NCBI GenBank assembly: GCA_050699515.1
Contig: JBOHFF010000076.1
Coordinates: 1-64,000, forward strand
DNA from: GCA-003244245 sp050699515
GTDB lineage: Bacteria; Actinomycetota; Actinomycetes; Mycobacteriales; Pseudonocardiaceae
Direction of reading: 5' to 3'
Length of the DNA: 64,000 bases
This document shows, piece after piece, positions 44,548 to 53,889 of the stretch (position 1 is its first letter; every line of letters begins with the position of its first letter). Below the pieces are notes generated by a model that searched no databases, was not told the origin of the DNA, and was given only the letters and a program-made list of their open reading frames with translations. Both the position numbers and the translations under genes were made by a program.

Positions 44548-44792
44548 CGCTGCTGCCTTGCTACTGGTGCGTCTGCCTCAGGGGTGTCGAGCGGGTCGCA
44601 ATGACCGGAGCAGGCGCATCCCCGCCTGCTCGCAAGGGCGCCTGCAGGTGGCTCCACGGGAGCGCTCTCGTAATCGGAAATTCTTAACTGCATGCCCTGG
44701 TCTCGCTGTAACAACTTCTCGTTGCCCATCGGATATCGTCAACGGCGCCGCTGATCTATAATTCGCTGTAAATTCAATTGCAAGACACTACA

Positions 44793-47384
44793 CTAGCCAG
44801 CGCCCAAGCGGGGCTCGTGGTCTTCGCTGTCGTCGTGCATGGCTTGATCGAGGGCAGTGAGGCAGGTGTGGATGTCGCCGGCGTCGGGGACGCCGAGGTC
44901 GGTGTAGAGGGTCAGCGCGTGTTGCCAGTGGATGCGAGCCTGGTCGAGATCGCTGGCGGCCTGGTGGGCGTGCGCGAGGCCGTCGTGGGCGCGGGCTTGC
45001 TCGTACCGATCGCTGATCTGCGTGGCCAGGGTGAGGGCGACGGTGTGGTGGGCGAGGGCCTGGTCGGGTTGGTGAGTTGCAACCAGCGTCTCACCAAGGC
45101 AGTTCAAAGCGCAGGCCTCACCGTGCCGGCTGCCTATTTCACGGAACAGTGCCAGGGCGTGCTGAAGGTGCTCACCGGTCTGCTGGTAGTCGCCCTGCCG
45201 CTGGCAGGCAGTACCGAGATCGAGCAACGCGCGGGCTTTACCGAGCCGGTCGCCGATCTCCTGCGCGATGGAGAGGGTTTGCTGAAGTCGGTTAGCGGCC
45301 TGCCGGTAGTGACCCTGCCGAAGGTCGACGTTGCCGAGGCCGGCCAGCGCGTGGGCCGCTCCGAGCTGGTCGCCGGTCTCCTGGAACAGGGCCAGAGCAC
45401 GCTGGTGATGGTCGGCAGCCTGCTGGTAGTGACCCTGCCACCAGCAGACGGTGCCGAGGTTCAGCAGCGCGCGGGCCTCGCCGAGCCGGTCACCGGTCTC
45501 CCGGGTAAGGGTGAGCGCCTGCTGGTGATGGTCGGCAGCCTGCTGGTAGTGACCCTGATGCCAGTAGATGTGGCCAAGGTTGAGCAGCGCGCCGACTTGG
45601 GTCGTGGGCTCGCCGGTATGGCGCGCGACGCGCAGGGCGTAGGTATGGATGGTCAGGCCGTCGGCGATGTGTCCGCCAACAGCCAGGTAGCGGGATAGGG
45701 TCATGGCCAGACGGGTGGTGTGGCCGGGCCAACCGTAGGTAGCACCAAAAGCGCTGACAGCAGTGAGGGTGACCCGTTCAGCATCGAGCCAGGCCAGGGC
45801 GGTGGCCGGGTCGGGCGTCGGCGGGGTGGGGGTGGCCGGTGGGGGGATGCGTGGCCGGCGATGCTGCTCGGCAGGAACAAGGGTGTCCATCGCCGTCGCG
45901 GCCGCGGCCAGATAATGATCGAAGAGGCGGGTCAGCGCGCTCTGCCGGTCCGCCCCGGAGTCTTCGACGTCGGTGAGGTGCGTGGCGTAGGCGCGCAGTA
46001 GGTCGTGCATGTCGTAGCGGCCCAGGCGTGGGTCCCGGATCAGGTGCGCGCGGGCTAAAAGGTCCACTACCTGCTGGGCATCGTCGAGGCTGGTGCCGGC
46101 CAGGGCGGCGACCGCGTAGGGATCGAAGTCGGGGCCGGGGTGCAGGCCGATGAGCCGGAACACCCGCGCCGCCGTAGCCGGGAGGTGCTGGTAGGACCAG
46201 GAGAACACGCCTCGCACCGCGGTGCGAGCGTCGCCACCAGCGTCCAGCCGCTCCAGCCGCCGCTGCTCATCGGCCAACTCGCCGACCAGCTGCGTGAGGC
46301 TGATGGTGGGGCGGGCGGCGGCGAGCTCGGCGGCGACCCGCAATGCCAATGGCAGCCGCGCACAGAGCTCGGCCAGGGTGGCGACCGCCTCAGGCTCGGC
46401 TTGCGCCCGCCCACCGATCAACGCAGCGAGCAGAGCGACCGCTTCCTCCAGCGGCAGCAGGTCCAGGTCCAGGCGCCGGGCCCCGTGCCGGGCCACCAAT
46501 CCGGTCAGGGAGTCACGGCTGGTCACCATCACCACACACGAGGGGGCACCGGGCAGCAGTGGGCGGACCTGCTCGACCGATGAGGCGTTGTCCAGCACCA
46601 CCAGGATCCGCCGCCCATCCACCATGCTCCGGTAGGCCGCGGCGCGTTCCTCCACATCCAGGGGGATGTTCGGTCCAGGCACGCCCAGCGCGCGCAGGAA
46701 CCCCGCCAGCGCGTCGGCCGCCGAGAGCGGCTGATCGGGATCGAAGCCGCGCAGGTTGACGTACAACTGCCCATCCGGGAACTCGCTCCGGACTCGATGC
46801 GCCCACCGCAGTGCCAGCTCGGTCTTGCCCACCCCCGCGGTCCCGGACACCGCGGAGATCACCACGGCGGTCGAGTTCCCATCCGTGACTTGTGTCGCCG
46901 TCGCCTGGTCGGTGCTGCGAAGCAGGAGACGGTCAAGGTCATCCAGTTCTCGGGATCGACCTGTGAAGACCTCGACGGCTGGAGGTAGCTGTGCGGGCAC
47001 CGCTCGTGCCTCACCCACCGGCCCGGGTGGATCGGTGAGCCGGTGCTGGCGTTTGAGCTCGGTGTATACCCCCACGAGCACGTCGTGCCGGCGCCGCCAG
47101 CTGCCGAGGGCCCGCTGGTCGTTGCCGGTACAGGCGCGGACCAGAGGTTCGACCAGCCGGTCCCACTCCGGCGGCCGGCTGATCCGGCCATCCAAGATCT
47201 CATAGAGCTGGGAGCGGCTGTAACCCAGCTGGCGGGCCAGCACTGCCCGGTCCAGCCCGCGACCCTGTACCAGCCGTTTCAACCCAGCGCAGAACTCCGC
47301 AACCGGGCCATCTCGTGTTTCTCCTGCCACCGAGGCTTCCCCTTCAGGTGTCCGGTGCGGTCCGGACATAACACCGTCGCACAC
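44793..47384 (-). CDS. XRE-NB-ARC (STAND)-TPR regulator or sensor
   Basis: An 863-aa protein (GTG 47384; ATG 47369 is an alternative). Residues 30-70 are an XRE-like HTH (RAVLARQLGYSRSQLYEILD). The NB-ARC NTPase follows: VFTGRSRELDDLDRLL, Walker A GTAGVGKT (181-188), Walker B ILVVLDNAS (260-268), CARLPLALRVAAELA (GLPL-like), YDMHDLLRAYA (MHD-type). Residues 600-845 hold about six TPRs with a 40-residue period (LGHIYWHQGHYQQAADHHQQ). This is the AfsR/NB-ARC architecture common in actinobacteria, lacking a SARP domain. It could be a regulator or a defence-type switch. Confidence 0.92.
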   Translation of the reverse strand: MCDGVMSGPHRTPEGEASVAGETRDGPVAEFCAGLKRLVQGRGLDRAVLARQLGYSRSQLYEILDGRISRPPEWDRLVEPLVRACTGNDQRALGSWRRRHDVLVGVYTELKRQHRLTDPPGPVGEARAVPAQLPPAVEVFTGRSRELDDLDRLLLRSTDQATATQVTDGNSTAVVISAVSGTAGVGKTELALRWAHRVRSEFPDGQLYVNLRGFDPDQPLSAADALAGFLRALGVPGPNIPLDVEERAAAYRSMVDGRRILVVLDNASSVEQVRPLLPGAPSCVVMVTSRDSLTGLVARHGARRLDLDLLPLEEAVALLAALIGGRAQAEPEAVATLAELCARLPLALRVAAELAAARPTISLTQLVGELADEQRRLERLDAGGDARTAVRGVFSWSYQHLPATAARVFRLIGLHPGPDFDPYAVAALAGTSLDDAQQVVDLLARAHLIRDPRLGRYDMHDLLRAYATHLTDVEDSGADRQSALTRLFDHYLAAAATAMDTLVPAEQHRRPRIPPPATPTPPTPDPATALAWLDAERVTLTAVSAFGATYGWPGHTTRLAMTLSRYLAVGGHIADGLTIHTYALRVARHTGEPTTQVGALLNLGHIYWHQGHYQQAADHHQQALTLTRETGDRLGEARALLNLGTVCWWQGHYQQAADHHQRALALFQETGDQLGAAHALAGLGNVDLRQGHYRQAANRLQQTLSIAQEIGDRLGKARALLDLGTACQRQGDYQQTGEHLQHALALFREIGSRHGEACALNCLGETLVATHQPDQALAHHTVALTLATQISDRYEQARAHDGLAHAHQAASDLDQARIHWQHALTLYTDLGVPDAGDIHTCLTALDQAMHDDSEDHEPRLGAG

Positions 47385-47518
47385 CCTGACGACCAGCGTC
47401 GATACCTATCTCGACGGGATCTGGGCCGGTGTTGCGGACAGTGCTGGCCCAGCCGGTTTGGCTGTTTCTAGACCCGCGGAAAACAGACCGCACGGACCGG
47501 ATCACAGGAGAGACAACC

Positions 47519-47728
47519 ATGCTCAAGATGATCGCGTTGATAGCCTTCATCATCTTCACTGCCGGTGTCCTTATCGGTGTCCGCTGCCAAGAGATCAATT
47601 TACGGCGACGGGAGCGGCGACTCCTCGAGGAACGGCAGCGAGTGAACGAGCAGATCTGTGCCCTCAACGCACGACTGGAACGGCGGCACCGGGCCGAGGC
47701 CCTCGGTTCACCGAATTCGAGAGGCTGA
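47519..47728 (+). CDS. Small single-pass membrane protein
   Basis: A 69-aa protein; ATG 47519 has GGAG 8-11 bases upstream. MIALIAFIIFTAGVLIGVRC is a transmembrane helix, followed by a basic, coiled-coil-like tail (LRRRERRLLEERQRVNEQIC). It stops 56 bp before the homocysteine methyltransferase gene. Family unknown; possibly a small membrane anchor. Confidence 0.6.
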   Translation: MLKMIALIAFIIFTAGVLIGVRCQEINLRRRERRLLEERQRVNEQICALNARLERRHRAEALGSPNSRG

Positions 47729-47784
47729 GAGCGCTCGATGTTTCGGGCCCGGCGGGGGAGAATTCGGCCAGGAGGCGAGGGACA

Positions 47785-49671
47785 GTGAACGCGCAAGACC
47801 CCGGCACGGTACTCGAACAGCTCAGGGCCGGGCAGGTGGTGGTCTGTGACGGCGCGATGGGCACGATGCTGCATGCCGCCGGGGTTCCACTGGACCGCGC
47901 GCTGCCCGAGCTCAACCTCTCGCGCCCGGCGCTGGTCCGTGACCTGCACGCGGCTTACGTCAGCGCGGGTGCCCGAATCCTGCAGACGAACACCTTCGGC
48001 GCGAACCGGCTGCGCTTGGCCGGGTCAGCGCTGGAGAACAGCGTCTCTGAGATCAACATCGCCGGCGCCCGGTTGGCCCGTGAGGCGGTCCAGCGCGCTG
48101 GGCATTCGGTGCTGGTCGCCGGGTCCATCGGACCGGCGGTCAGCGCTCCCGCGGTGCGCCGGGTGCCCGCGAGCACCCGAGCGGAGTGCCTGCGGGAGCA
48201 GATCGCGGCGCTGTGCGACTGGGTCGACCTGCTGATCCTGGAGACCTTCGGCGACCTGGAATCGCTGGTCCAGGCGGTCGAGCTGGCCGCATCGGAGACC
48301 GACCTGCCGGTGGTGGCCCAGCTGACCTTCGGCGACGATGGCCGGACCCTGCGGGGGGAGGATCCTGCGGAGGCGGCCGCGGTGCTCTCCGAATTGCCGG
48401 TGGTCGCACTGGGAGCGAACTGCACGGTCGGTCCCGCGGTGCTGGTGGGGGTGGTCGGTGAGCTGGCCCGCGGCACCGAGCTGCCCTTGACCGTCGCGCC
48501 CAACGCCGGGGTGCCCCAACGGCTCGGCGGCCAGCTGCGCTACGCCCGCAACGCGGCGTACTTCGGCGAGGCCGCGCACCGGTTCGTGGCTGCCGGCGCC
48601 ACTGTGCTGGGCGGGTGCTGCGGGACGACACCTGCTCATGTGCGGGCGATCTCCCAGGCGGTCGCCGCGTTGCCGCCGGCGCGGCGGACCCCCACCCAGA
48701 TGCCCCCGACGCCCCCGACCCCGCGAGTCTCCTCGACCGTGAGCCGGGTGGCGCCACCCAGCGGTTGGCCCGCCGCGTGGGAGGGCGAGCTGGTGGTGGC
48801 CGTCGGCTTGCAGGCCCCTAACGGCGCTCAGGTGCCGGAGTTCCTCGAGCGGGCGAGTGCGATGCGGGCAGCCGGCGCGCGGGCACTGGCCATTCTCGAG
48901 GCGGCCCCGCCGGCGGCCCGGATCAGCCCGGTCGGCGCGGCGGTGGTGGTCCGCGAGCGGGTGGGCGGTGAGGTGTTGTTACCAATGGAGGCCGCCGACC
49001 GCAACCTCGCCGCGCTGCAGGCCGACCTGCTCGGTGCGCACGCGCTCGGCCTGCGGATGGTGGTGTGCCGCACGGGCAGCCCGCGGGTCTCCGGTGACTA
49101 CCCCATCGCGGCGGGCGGGACGCCCTGGGACGTCGATGCGGTCGGGCTCATCGCGATGCTCGGCGCGCTCAACGAGGGCATCGACTGGCGGGGGGTGGCC
49201 ACTGCGGAGCACACCAGGTTCGTGATCGGTGGCGTGTTGCACACCGCCGCCGGCGACCTCACCGGCGAGTTGGAGAAGGCCGAGTCGATGCTGCGTGCCG
49301 GCGCTCATTTCCTGGTCACCGACGTGATCTACGACATCGAGGAGGCGGCCCGGGTGCTCGGCATGGTGCGGGCCCGCGGGATGGCGCTCCCGGTGCTCGC
49401 GACGCTCGCGCCGTTCGCTGATATCCGGACCCTGCAACGGCTGTCCTATGAGGACCCGGAGGGCTCGATCCCGCTGTCTGTGCTGGTTGACGCCGCCCGC
49501 CGCGGCCGGCGCCACCGGGACGATCCCGAGCAGACCACCGAGTTCTCGGTCGGTGCGGTGGAGAAGCTGCGGCACCTGATCTCCGGCGTCGTGGTGCACG
49601 TGCCCGGCGGGGTCGACGAGCAGGCAGCGCGGCTGATCGGCGCGCTGGCCCGGCTACGGACCGGCGGATGA
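47785..49671 (+). CDS. Bifunctional homocysteine S-methyltransferase / methylene-THF reductase
   Basis: A 628-aa fusion from GTG 47785 (GGAGG upstream). Residues 1-300 are a BHMT/MetH-type barrel: VVCDGAMGTMLHAAG, ARILQTNTFGANRLRLAG, with the zinc ligands in LGANCTVGP and VLGGCCGTT. After a Pro-rich linker (about 300-330) comes a methylene-THF reductase-like barrel (VVAVGLQAPNGAQVPEFLER, LLGAHALGLRMVVCRTG, FLVTDVIYDIEEAARVLGMV). This is the YitJ-type arrangement: it reduces 5,10-methylene-THF and can pass the methyl group to homocysteine. It provides the step missing from the methyl-cycle operon at 3.8-12.8 kb. It is coupled to a PucR regulator by a 4-bp overlap. Confidence 0.88.
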   Translation: MNAQDPGTVLEQLRAGQVVVCDGAMGTMLHAAGVPLDRALPELNLSRPALVRDLHAAYVSAGARILQTNTFGANRLRLAGSALENSVSEINIAGARLAREAVQRAGHSVLVAGSIGPAVSAPAVRRVPASTRAECLREQIAALCDWVDLLILETFGDLESLVQAVELAASETDLPVVAQLTFGDDGRTLRGEDPAEAAAVLSELPVVALGANCTVGPAVLVGVVGELARGTELPLTVAPNAGVPQRLGGQLRYARNAAYFGEAAHRFVAAGATVLGGCCGTTPAHVRAISQAVAALPPARRTPTQMPPTPPTPRVSSTVSRVAPPSGWPAAWEGELVVAVGLQAPNGAQVPEFLERASAMRAAGARALAILEAAPPAARISPVGAAVVVRERVGGEVLLPMEAADRNLAALQADLLGAHALGLRMVVCRTGSPRVSGDYPIAAGGTPWDVDAVGLIAMLGALNEGIDWRGVATAEHTRFVIGGVLHTAAGDLTGELEKAESMLRAGAHFLVTDVIYDIEEAARVLGMVRARGMALPVLATLAPFADIRTLQRLSYEDPEGSIPLSVLVDAARRGRRHRDDPEQTTEFSVGAVEKLRHLISGVVVHVPGGVDEQAARLIGALARLRTGG

Positions 49672-50963
49672 CCAGCCCAGGCAGGTCCGGGCGGGCACCC
49701 GCCCGGGACGGACAGTCCGCGCTGAGCGGCCTGTCCCGGCAGAACTCGATCTACCGCCGGACCATGACGGTCTGCGACGAGCTGGCGGATGCGGCACTGG
49801 GCGGGGCCGACCCGGTCCGGCTCACCGAGGTCTTCGCCCGGTTGGTCGGTAAACGGATCGTGTTGCTGGACACCGCATTCCGGCTGCGGGCCCAAGCCGG
49901 CGGGTCGGACTCGTTGCCGGGGCTGCGCTGGAACCGCACCGATCCCAGCGTGGACCGGCTGCTCCGCGCGCTGGAGGCCGCGCGGCGCCCGCTGCGCATC
50001 CCGGCCATCCCCGGCTCGCTGCTGGACCAAGCCTGCCTGGTGGCGCCGGTGGTGGTCCGCGAGACCAGCTTGGGTTACCTGCTGGTGCTCGACGAGGCGG
50101 CGGCCGGCGGCTACGGGGCGGCACCCGATGACGCCGAGTTCCTCACCGTCACCTACGCGGCCACGCTGTTCGCGTTGACCCTCGCTCATGAGCAGACCAG
50201 CGCCGAACTGGACTTGCGTTACCGAGCCAGCGTGGTCGACGCCCTGGTCTCGGGTCATTTCCTGGACGCCCAGGACGCCCGGCGCAAGGTCCGGTCGCTG
50301 GGGCTGCGGGATGACGCACCACTGCGGGTGGCGATGCTGCGCCCGGTGCCGTCTGATCCGGGCTGGGCCCACGGTGACTGGATCCAGCGGATCGCGTCGA
50401 TACTGCCGGGGGCGGGCGCAGCGGTGCGGGACGGTGCGCTGGTGATGATCGTCCCCGCGGACCCCGACGCCGACGCGCTGGCGGCGTTGTGCCGGCTGCG
50501 CCCGAGCCTCACCTGCGGGGTGAGCGAGCACGTGGAGTCCCCGGAACTGCTGCCCCGCGGGGTGCGCCAGGCTGAGCGGGCGATCGACCTGGGGCTGCGC
50601 CTGGGGCGGGCCGGCCAGCCGGTCCGCTACGAGGAGCTGGGCATCTACCGGCTGCTGTGCACGATCGGCGACATGCGGCAGTTGATGGGGTTCGCCCGCG
50701 ACGTGCTGGGGCCGTTGCTGGACTACGACACCGAGCATCGCACCGAGCTGGTGCGCACCCTGGCGGTGTACCTGCACCACCACGGCAGCCACAAGCAGTC
50801 CGCCCGGATGCTGCACCTGCACACCAACACCGTCGCCTACCGCGTCGCCCGCATCGAGACGATCACCGGGTTGGATCTCGGTGATCCGGATGACCGGCTG
50901 GTCGCGCACGTCGCCACGAAGATCATCGAATCGCAGACCCCGCCGGGCGGCGACGGATGCTGA
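49668..50963 (+). CDS. PucR/CdaR-family transcriptional regulator
   Basis: A 431-aa protein beginning in the ATGA overlap with the preceding gene. The C-terminal HTH_30 is LVRTLAVYLHHHGSHKQSAR followed by LHLHTNTVAYRVARIETITG. The middle is a GGDEF-like/CdaR segment (RYRASVVDALVSGHFLDAQD). The overlap suggests that it senses a metabolite linked to one-carbon flow and regulates its own operon; this is inference. Confidence 0.9.
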   Translation: MTSPGRSGRAPARDGQSALSGLSRQNSIYRRTMTVCDELADAALGGADPVRLTEVFARLVGKRIVLLDTAFRLRAQAGGSDSLPGLRWNRTDPSVDRLLRALEAARRPLRIPAIPGSLLDQACLVAPVVVRETSLGYLLVLDEAAAGGYGAAPDDAEFLTVTYAATLFALTLAHEQTSAELDLRYRASVVDALVSGHFLDAQDARRKVRSLGLRDDAPLRVAMLRPVPSDPGWAHGDWIQRIASILPGAGAAVRDGALVMIVPADPDADALAALCRLRPSLTCGVSEHVESPELLPRGVRQAERAIDLGLRLGRAGQPVRYEELGIYRLLCTIGDMRQLMGFARDVLGPLLDYDTEHRTELVRTLAVYLHHHGSHKQSARMLHLHTNTVAYRVARIETITGLDLGDPDDRLVAHVATKIIESQTPPGGDGC

Positions 50964-51014
50964 ACGGCGTGCCACTTTCTTGGCGGCGAGGTCGATGGTG
51001 AACGGACTGAGCGT

Positions 51015-51251
51015 TCAATGCCGCTGGGGTCGCAGCGAGCCGATCACCAGGAGCAGGCCGACGATCAACGCCAGGCCCGCGAGCAGCCACCGGCCATCCA
51101 GGTCGGGGAACCAGGTGATGCCGCCGATCAGTGTGGTGGTGGCGATGCCCAGCGCGCCCAGCCCGGCGACCATCGTGAGCAGGTCCGGTCCACCTCGCGC
51201 GGTCGGCTCGTCGGCGGGTCGCGGTTCTGGGTCAGCCCCACGTTCGGGCAT
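51015..51251 (-). CDS. Small membrane protein downstream of the PspC gene
   Basis: A 78-aa protein from ATG 51251, with GGGAGG 8 bases upstream; an ATG at 51272 would overlap the previous stop by 4 bp but has no ribosome-binding site. Two hydrophobic helices (LLTMVAGLGALGIATTTLIG; WLLAGLALIVGLLLVIGSL) follow an acidic N-terminus. It likely belongs to the envelope-stress (Psp-like) unit. Confidence 0.65.
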   Translation of the reverse strand: MPERGADPEPRPADEPTARGGPDLLTMVAGLGALGIATTTLIGGITWFPDLDGRWLLAGLALIVGLLLVIGSLRPQRH

Positions 51252-51268
51252 TGTCGGCTCCCTCCCGG

Positions 51269-52477
51269 TCATGACGCGCGATCCACGTGTACCTGGCCGA
51301 CACCGGCACGCACGTCCAGGATCAGCTTTCCGCCACCGGTGCCGTCCGGTCCGGGGTCGGTCACGTTCACCCGGGATGGTTGGCCGTCGAAGTCGTTCCG
51401 GCCGAGGCAGTAGACATCGCCGAGCTGGGTCTGGCAGCTCACCTCGGCGTCGACGTTCGGTGGCAGCAGGACGTACGTCTGGCCGACGCCCACAGCGACG
51501 CTGGTCCGCACAGTCTGGCCCTCGGTCAATTGCAACCTGGTGAGGTCCAGATCGCCGTTACCCAGGGTGACCGAATAGTGCGGCTGCACCTGAGCGGCTG
51601 TCACCGGGTCCCAGTGCCGGCCGCCGACCGTGAGATCAGTGGTGGGGGCGGCGCTCAGGACCCAGGTGAGCAGGGCCAGCGGGATAGCGACCAGAACGAG
51701 ACCGCGACCGCCTCGCAGGAATGAGCCCACCACCAGGCCGAGCCCGATCACACCCAGCAGCATCGCGGCGACCTGGGCGGCTGACAGTGTCGGTGCGAAC
51801 GCCAGCGCGATCCCCCCGGTCAGCAGCGCGAGACCGAGAGTGATCGGAGTGATCTTTGATCGGGCATGCTGCGGCGGTGTGCTGGATTCGGGCGGCGCTG
51901 AGGGCTCCGGCAGGTCCCAGGCGAATGGTGCCGCACCCAGCGGGTCCCACGCGGGCGGAACAGGCGCGCCGGACTTGTCAGTCGTGTCGGCGGGTGTTGC
52001 GGGAGCCGGCTCGCCTGGCATTGCCGTCCCCGCGGCCGGCGCCGACCCCGGAATCTCGCCCAGCGACGCCCGCGAGCGGTGCAGCAACAGCAGCGCGCCC
52101 AAGCCGACGGCGAGGCCGATGATGCCGGACCCCCCGTGGTCACCGAGCACCTCGCCGGTCACCAGGATCAGCAGCAGCACGAGCATGATCGTGAGCACCG
52201 CGGATATCGAGTTGCGTGCCTTGCTGGTCGGGCTCCCAGCACCGGAGGACTGGTTGCCCTCCGCGGGCAGCACCAGCCAGCCCAGCAGGTACAGCAGGAT
52301 CCCGCCCCCACCGAAGACGGTGGCCACCACGAACGCCACCCGGACCAGCACCGGGTCGATGGCGTAGCGTCGCCCGATCGCCGCCGCCACGCCAGCGATC
52401 TTGCGGTCGTCGGCCTGACGAGGGGGCCTGGTGGCCCAGAAGTCCCGTGCCGTCTGCTCCACGTTGATCTCGCTCAC
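51269..52477 (-). CDS. PspC-domain membrane protein
   Basis: A 402-aa protein from GTG 52477. Residues 20-75 are a PspC domain (DRKIAGVAAAIGRRYAIDPV, FGGGGILLYLLGWLVLP). Five or six further helices follow, and the C-terminal 120 residues are an extracytoplasmic beta-rich domain (HYSVTLGNGDLDLTRLQLTE) like those of LiaF/DUF2154-type proteins. It is divergent from a PspC-histidine kinase/LuxR pair, the classical three-component layout in actinobacteria for sensing envelope stress. Confidence 0.88.
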   Translation of the reverse strand: MSEINVEQTARDFWATRPPRQADDRKIAGVAAAIGRRYAIDPVLVRVAFVVATVFGGGGILLYLLGWLVLPAEGNQSSGAGSPTSKARNSISAVLTIMLVLLLILVTGEVLGDHGGSGIIGLAVGLGALLLLHRSRASLGEIPGSAPAAGTAMPGEPAPATPADTTDKSGAPVPPAWDPLGAAPFAWDLPEPSAPPESSTPPQHARSKITPITLGLALLTGGIALAFAPTLSAAQVAAMLLGVIGLGLVVGSFLRGGRGLVLVAIPLALLTWVLSAAPTTDLTVGGRHWDPVTAAQVQPHYSVTLGNGDLDLTRLQLTEGQTVRTSVAVGVGQTYVLLPPNVDAEVSCQTQLGDVYCLGRNDFDGQPSRVNVTDPGPDGTGGGKLILDVRAGVGQVHVDRAS

Positions 52478-52587
52478 GGTGTTCAGCCTGACCTTCGCGG
52501 ACCGCGCGCACCATCGGGGGTGACCCTGAACCGCCCCGGGTCGCGGATACCGGGGACGACCCTGATACCCCTGAGCGCGCTGCACGT

Positions 52588-53889
52588 GTGACCATGGCAG
52601 GCGTGCGCACACCGGCGGATCAGGCGAGGAGGGCCCGGCCGCGCGCTGCGCCGGTGCCTGGGTCGCCGCGGCTGAGCCGGCACCGGTCCGACCGGGTCAT
52701 CGCCGGGGTGTCCAGCGGGATCGCCGAGCACCTCAGCGTGCCGGTGCTCTGGGTACGGGTGATCTTCGTTGCGCTGGCCGGTCTCGGTGGGGCCGGGCTG
52801 ATCGGCTACGGGCTGCTCTGGGCGTTCCTGCCCGCGACCGACGCACCTCCCCGGCGACCGAGCACGCAGCGGGATCGTCAGCAAGCGGTCGGTCTGGTCG
52901 TGCTCGCCGGGGGGCTGGCGTTGGCCGGCGCGGCACTGGGCACCGCCTGGGGTGGCTGGGTGACCGGACCGCTGGGTGTCGCCCTGATCGGCGTCGTCCT
53001 GGTGTGGCGCGAGGCCGACGCCGGCCAGCGGACCCGCTGGCGCAGCGGCGCGGGCGTGCTTCTCGGCGGCGGCGGCCGGATGGCGCTGCTGCGGGTACTG
53101 GCCGGGATCGTGCTGGTGACCAGCGGGATCGGGGTGTTCCTGCTCAACCAGGGTGACCTGGGCCAAGCGCGGTCCGCGCTGCTGGCCGCGGCCGCGACCC
53201 TGGTCGGGGTAGCGGTGCTGACCGTGCCCTGGTGGCTGCGGTTGATGCGGGCGTTGGGTGAGGAACGCCGGGCCCGGATCCGCACCGAGGAACGGGCCGA
53301 GATCGCCGCGCACCTGCACGACTCGGTGCTGCAGACGCTCGCGCTGATCCAGCAGCAGTCCGAGTCGGCCCGGGAGGTGCGCCGGCTGGCCCGTGGCCAG
53401 GAACGGGAGTTGCGCGCCTGGCTCTACGGACCGCAGGGCTACGGGCGGGATGAGCGGGCCCGGCTCAACGGCTCAGGTGGCGAGGTGCCGGCGTTCGCCG
53501 CGGCACTGCACTCTGCCGCCGGTGAGGTGGAGGACACCTACGCGGTGAGCATGCATGTCGTGGTGGTGGGCGACTGCGCATTGGAGGAGTCGCTGCCCGC
53601 GCTGGTGCAGGCCAGCCGGGAGGCGATGGTCAACGCGGCCAAGCACGCCGGCGTCGCCGAAGTCAGCGTGTACGCCGAGGTCGAGTCCGGCCAGGTGCAC
53701 GTGTTCGTCCGGGACCGGGGCGCCGGATTCGATCCGGCCGCCGTCGCCGCCGACCGGCACGGGCTGGCCGACTCGATCCGCGGCCGGATGGAACGCCACG
53801 GGGGTACGGTGTCCCTGCGTACCGCGCCCGGTGAGGGCACCGAGGTCCAGCTGGCCATCGCTCGCCGGAAGGGTGGAGAAGACGCATGA
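52588..53889 (+). CDS. PspC-domain sensor histidine kinase
   Basis: A 433-aa membrane kinase (GTG 52588 or ATG 52594). An N-terminal PspC domain (RHRSDRVIAGVSSGIAEHLS) is followed by four or five TM helices, then ERAEIAAHLHDSVLQTLALI with the phospho-acceptor His, and the ATPase parts SREAMVNAAKHAGVAEVSVY and HGLADSIRGRMERHGGTVSL. It overlaps the response regulator by 4 bp. Confidence 0.93.
   Translation: MTMAGVRTPADQARRARPRAAPVPGSPRLSRHRSDRVIAGVSSGIAEHLSVPVLWVRVIFVALAGLGGAGLIGYGLLWAFLPATDAPPRRPSTQRDRQQAVGLVVLAGGLALAGAALGTAWGGWVTGPLGVALIGVVLVWREADAGQRTRWRSGAGVLLGGGGRMALLRVLAGIVLVTSGIGVFLLNQGDLGQARSALLAAAATLVGVAVLTVPWWLRLMRALGEERRARIRTEERAEIAAHLHDSVLQTLALIQQQSESAREVRRLARGQERELRAWLYGPQGYGRDERARLNGSGGEVPAFAAALHSAAGEVEDTYAVSMHVVVVGDCALEESLPALVQASREAMVNAAKHAGVAEVSVYAEVESGQVHVFVRDRGAGFDPAAVAADRHGLADSIRGRMERHGGTVSLRTAPGEGTEVQLAIARRKGGEDA

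Noticed and set aside
44778..45698. 306-codon plus-strand frame with repeated LLVVTLP units
   Set aside because: It looks like a repeat protein but is the complement of the TPR region of the NB-ARC gene, whose own motifs are unambiguous.
49446..50975. 509-codon minus-strand frame opposite the PucR gene
   Set aside because: Arg/Gln/Gly/His-rich shadow of a clear HTH_30 regulator.
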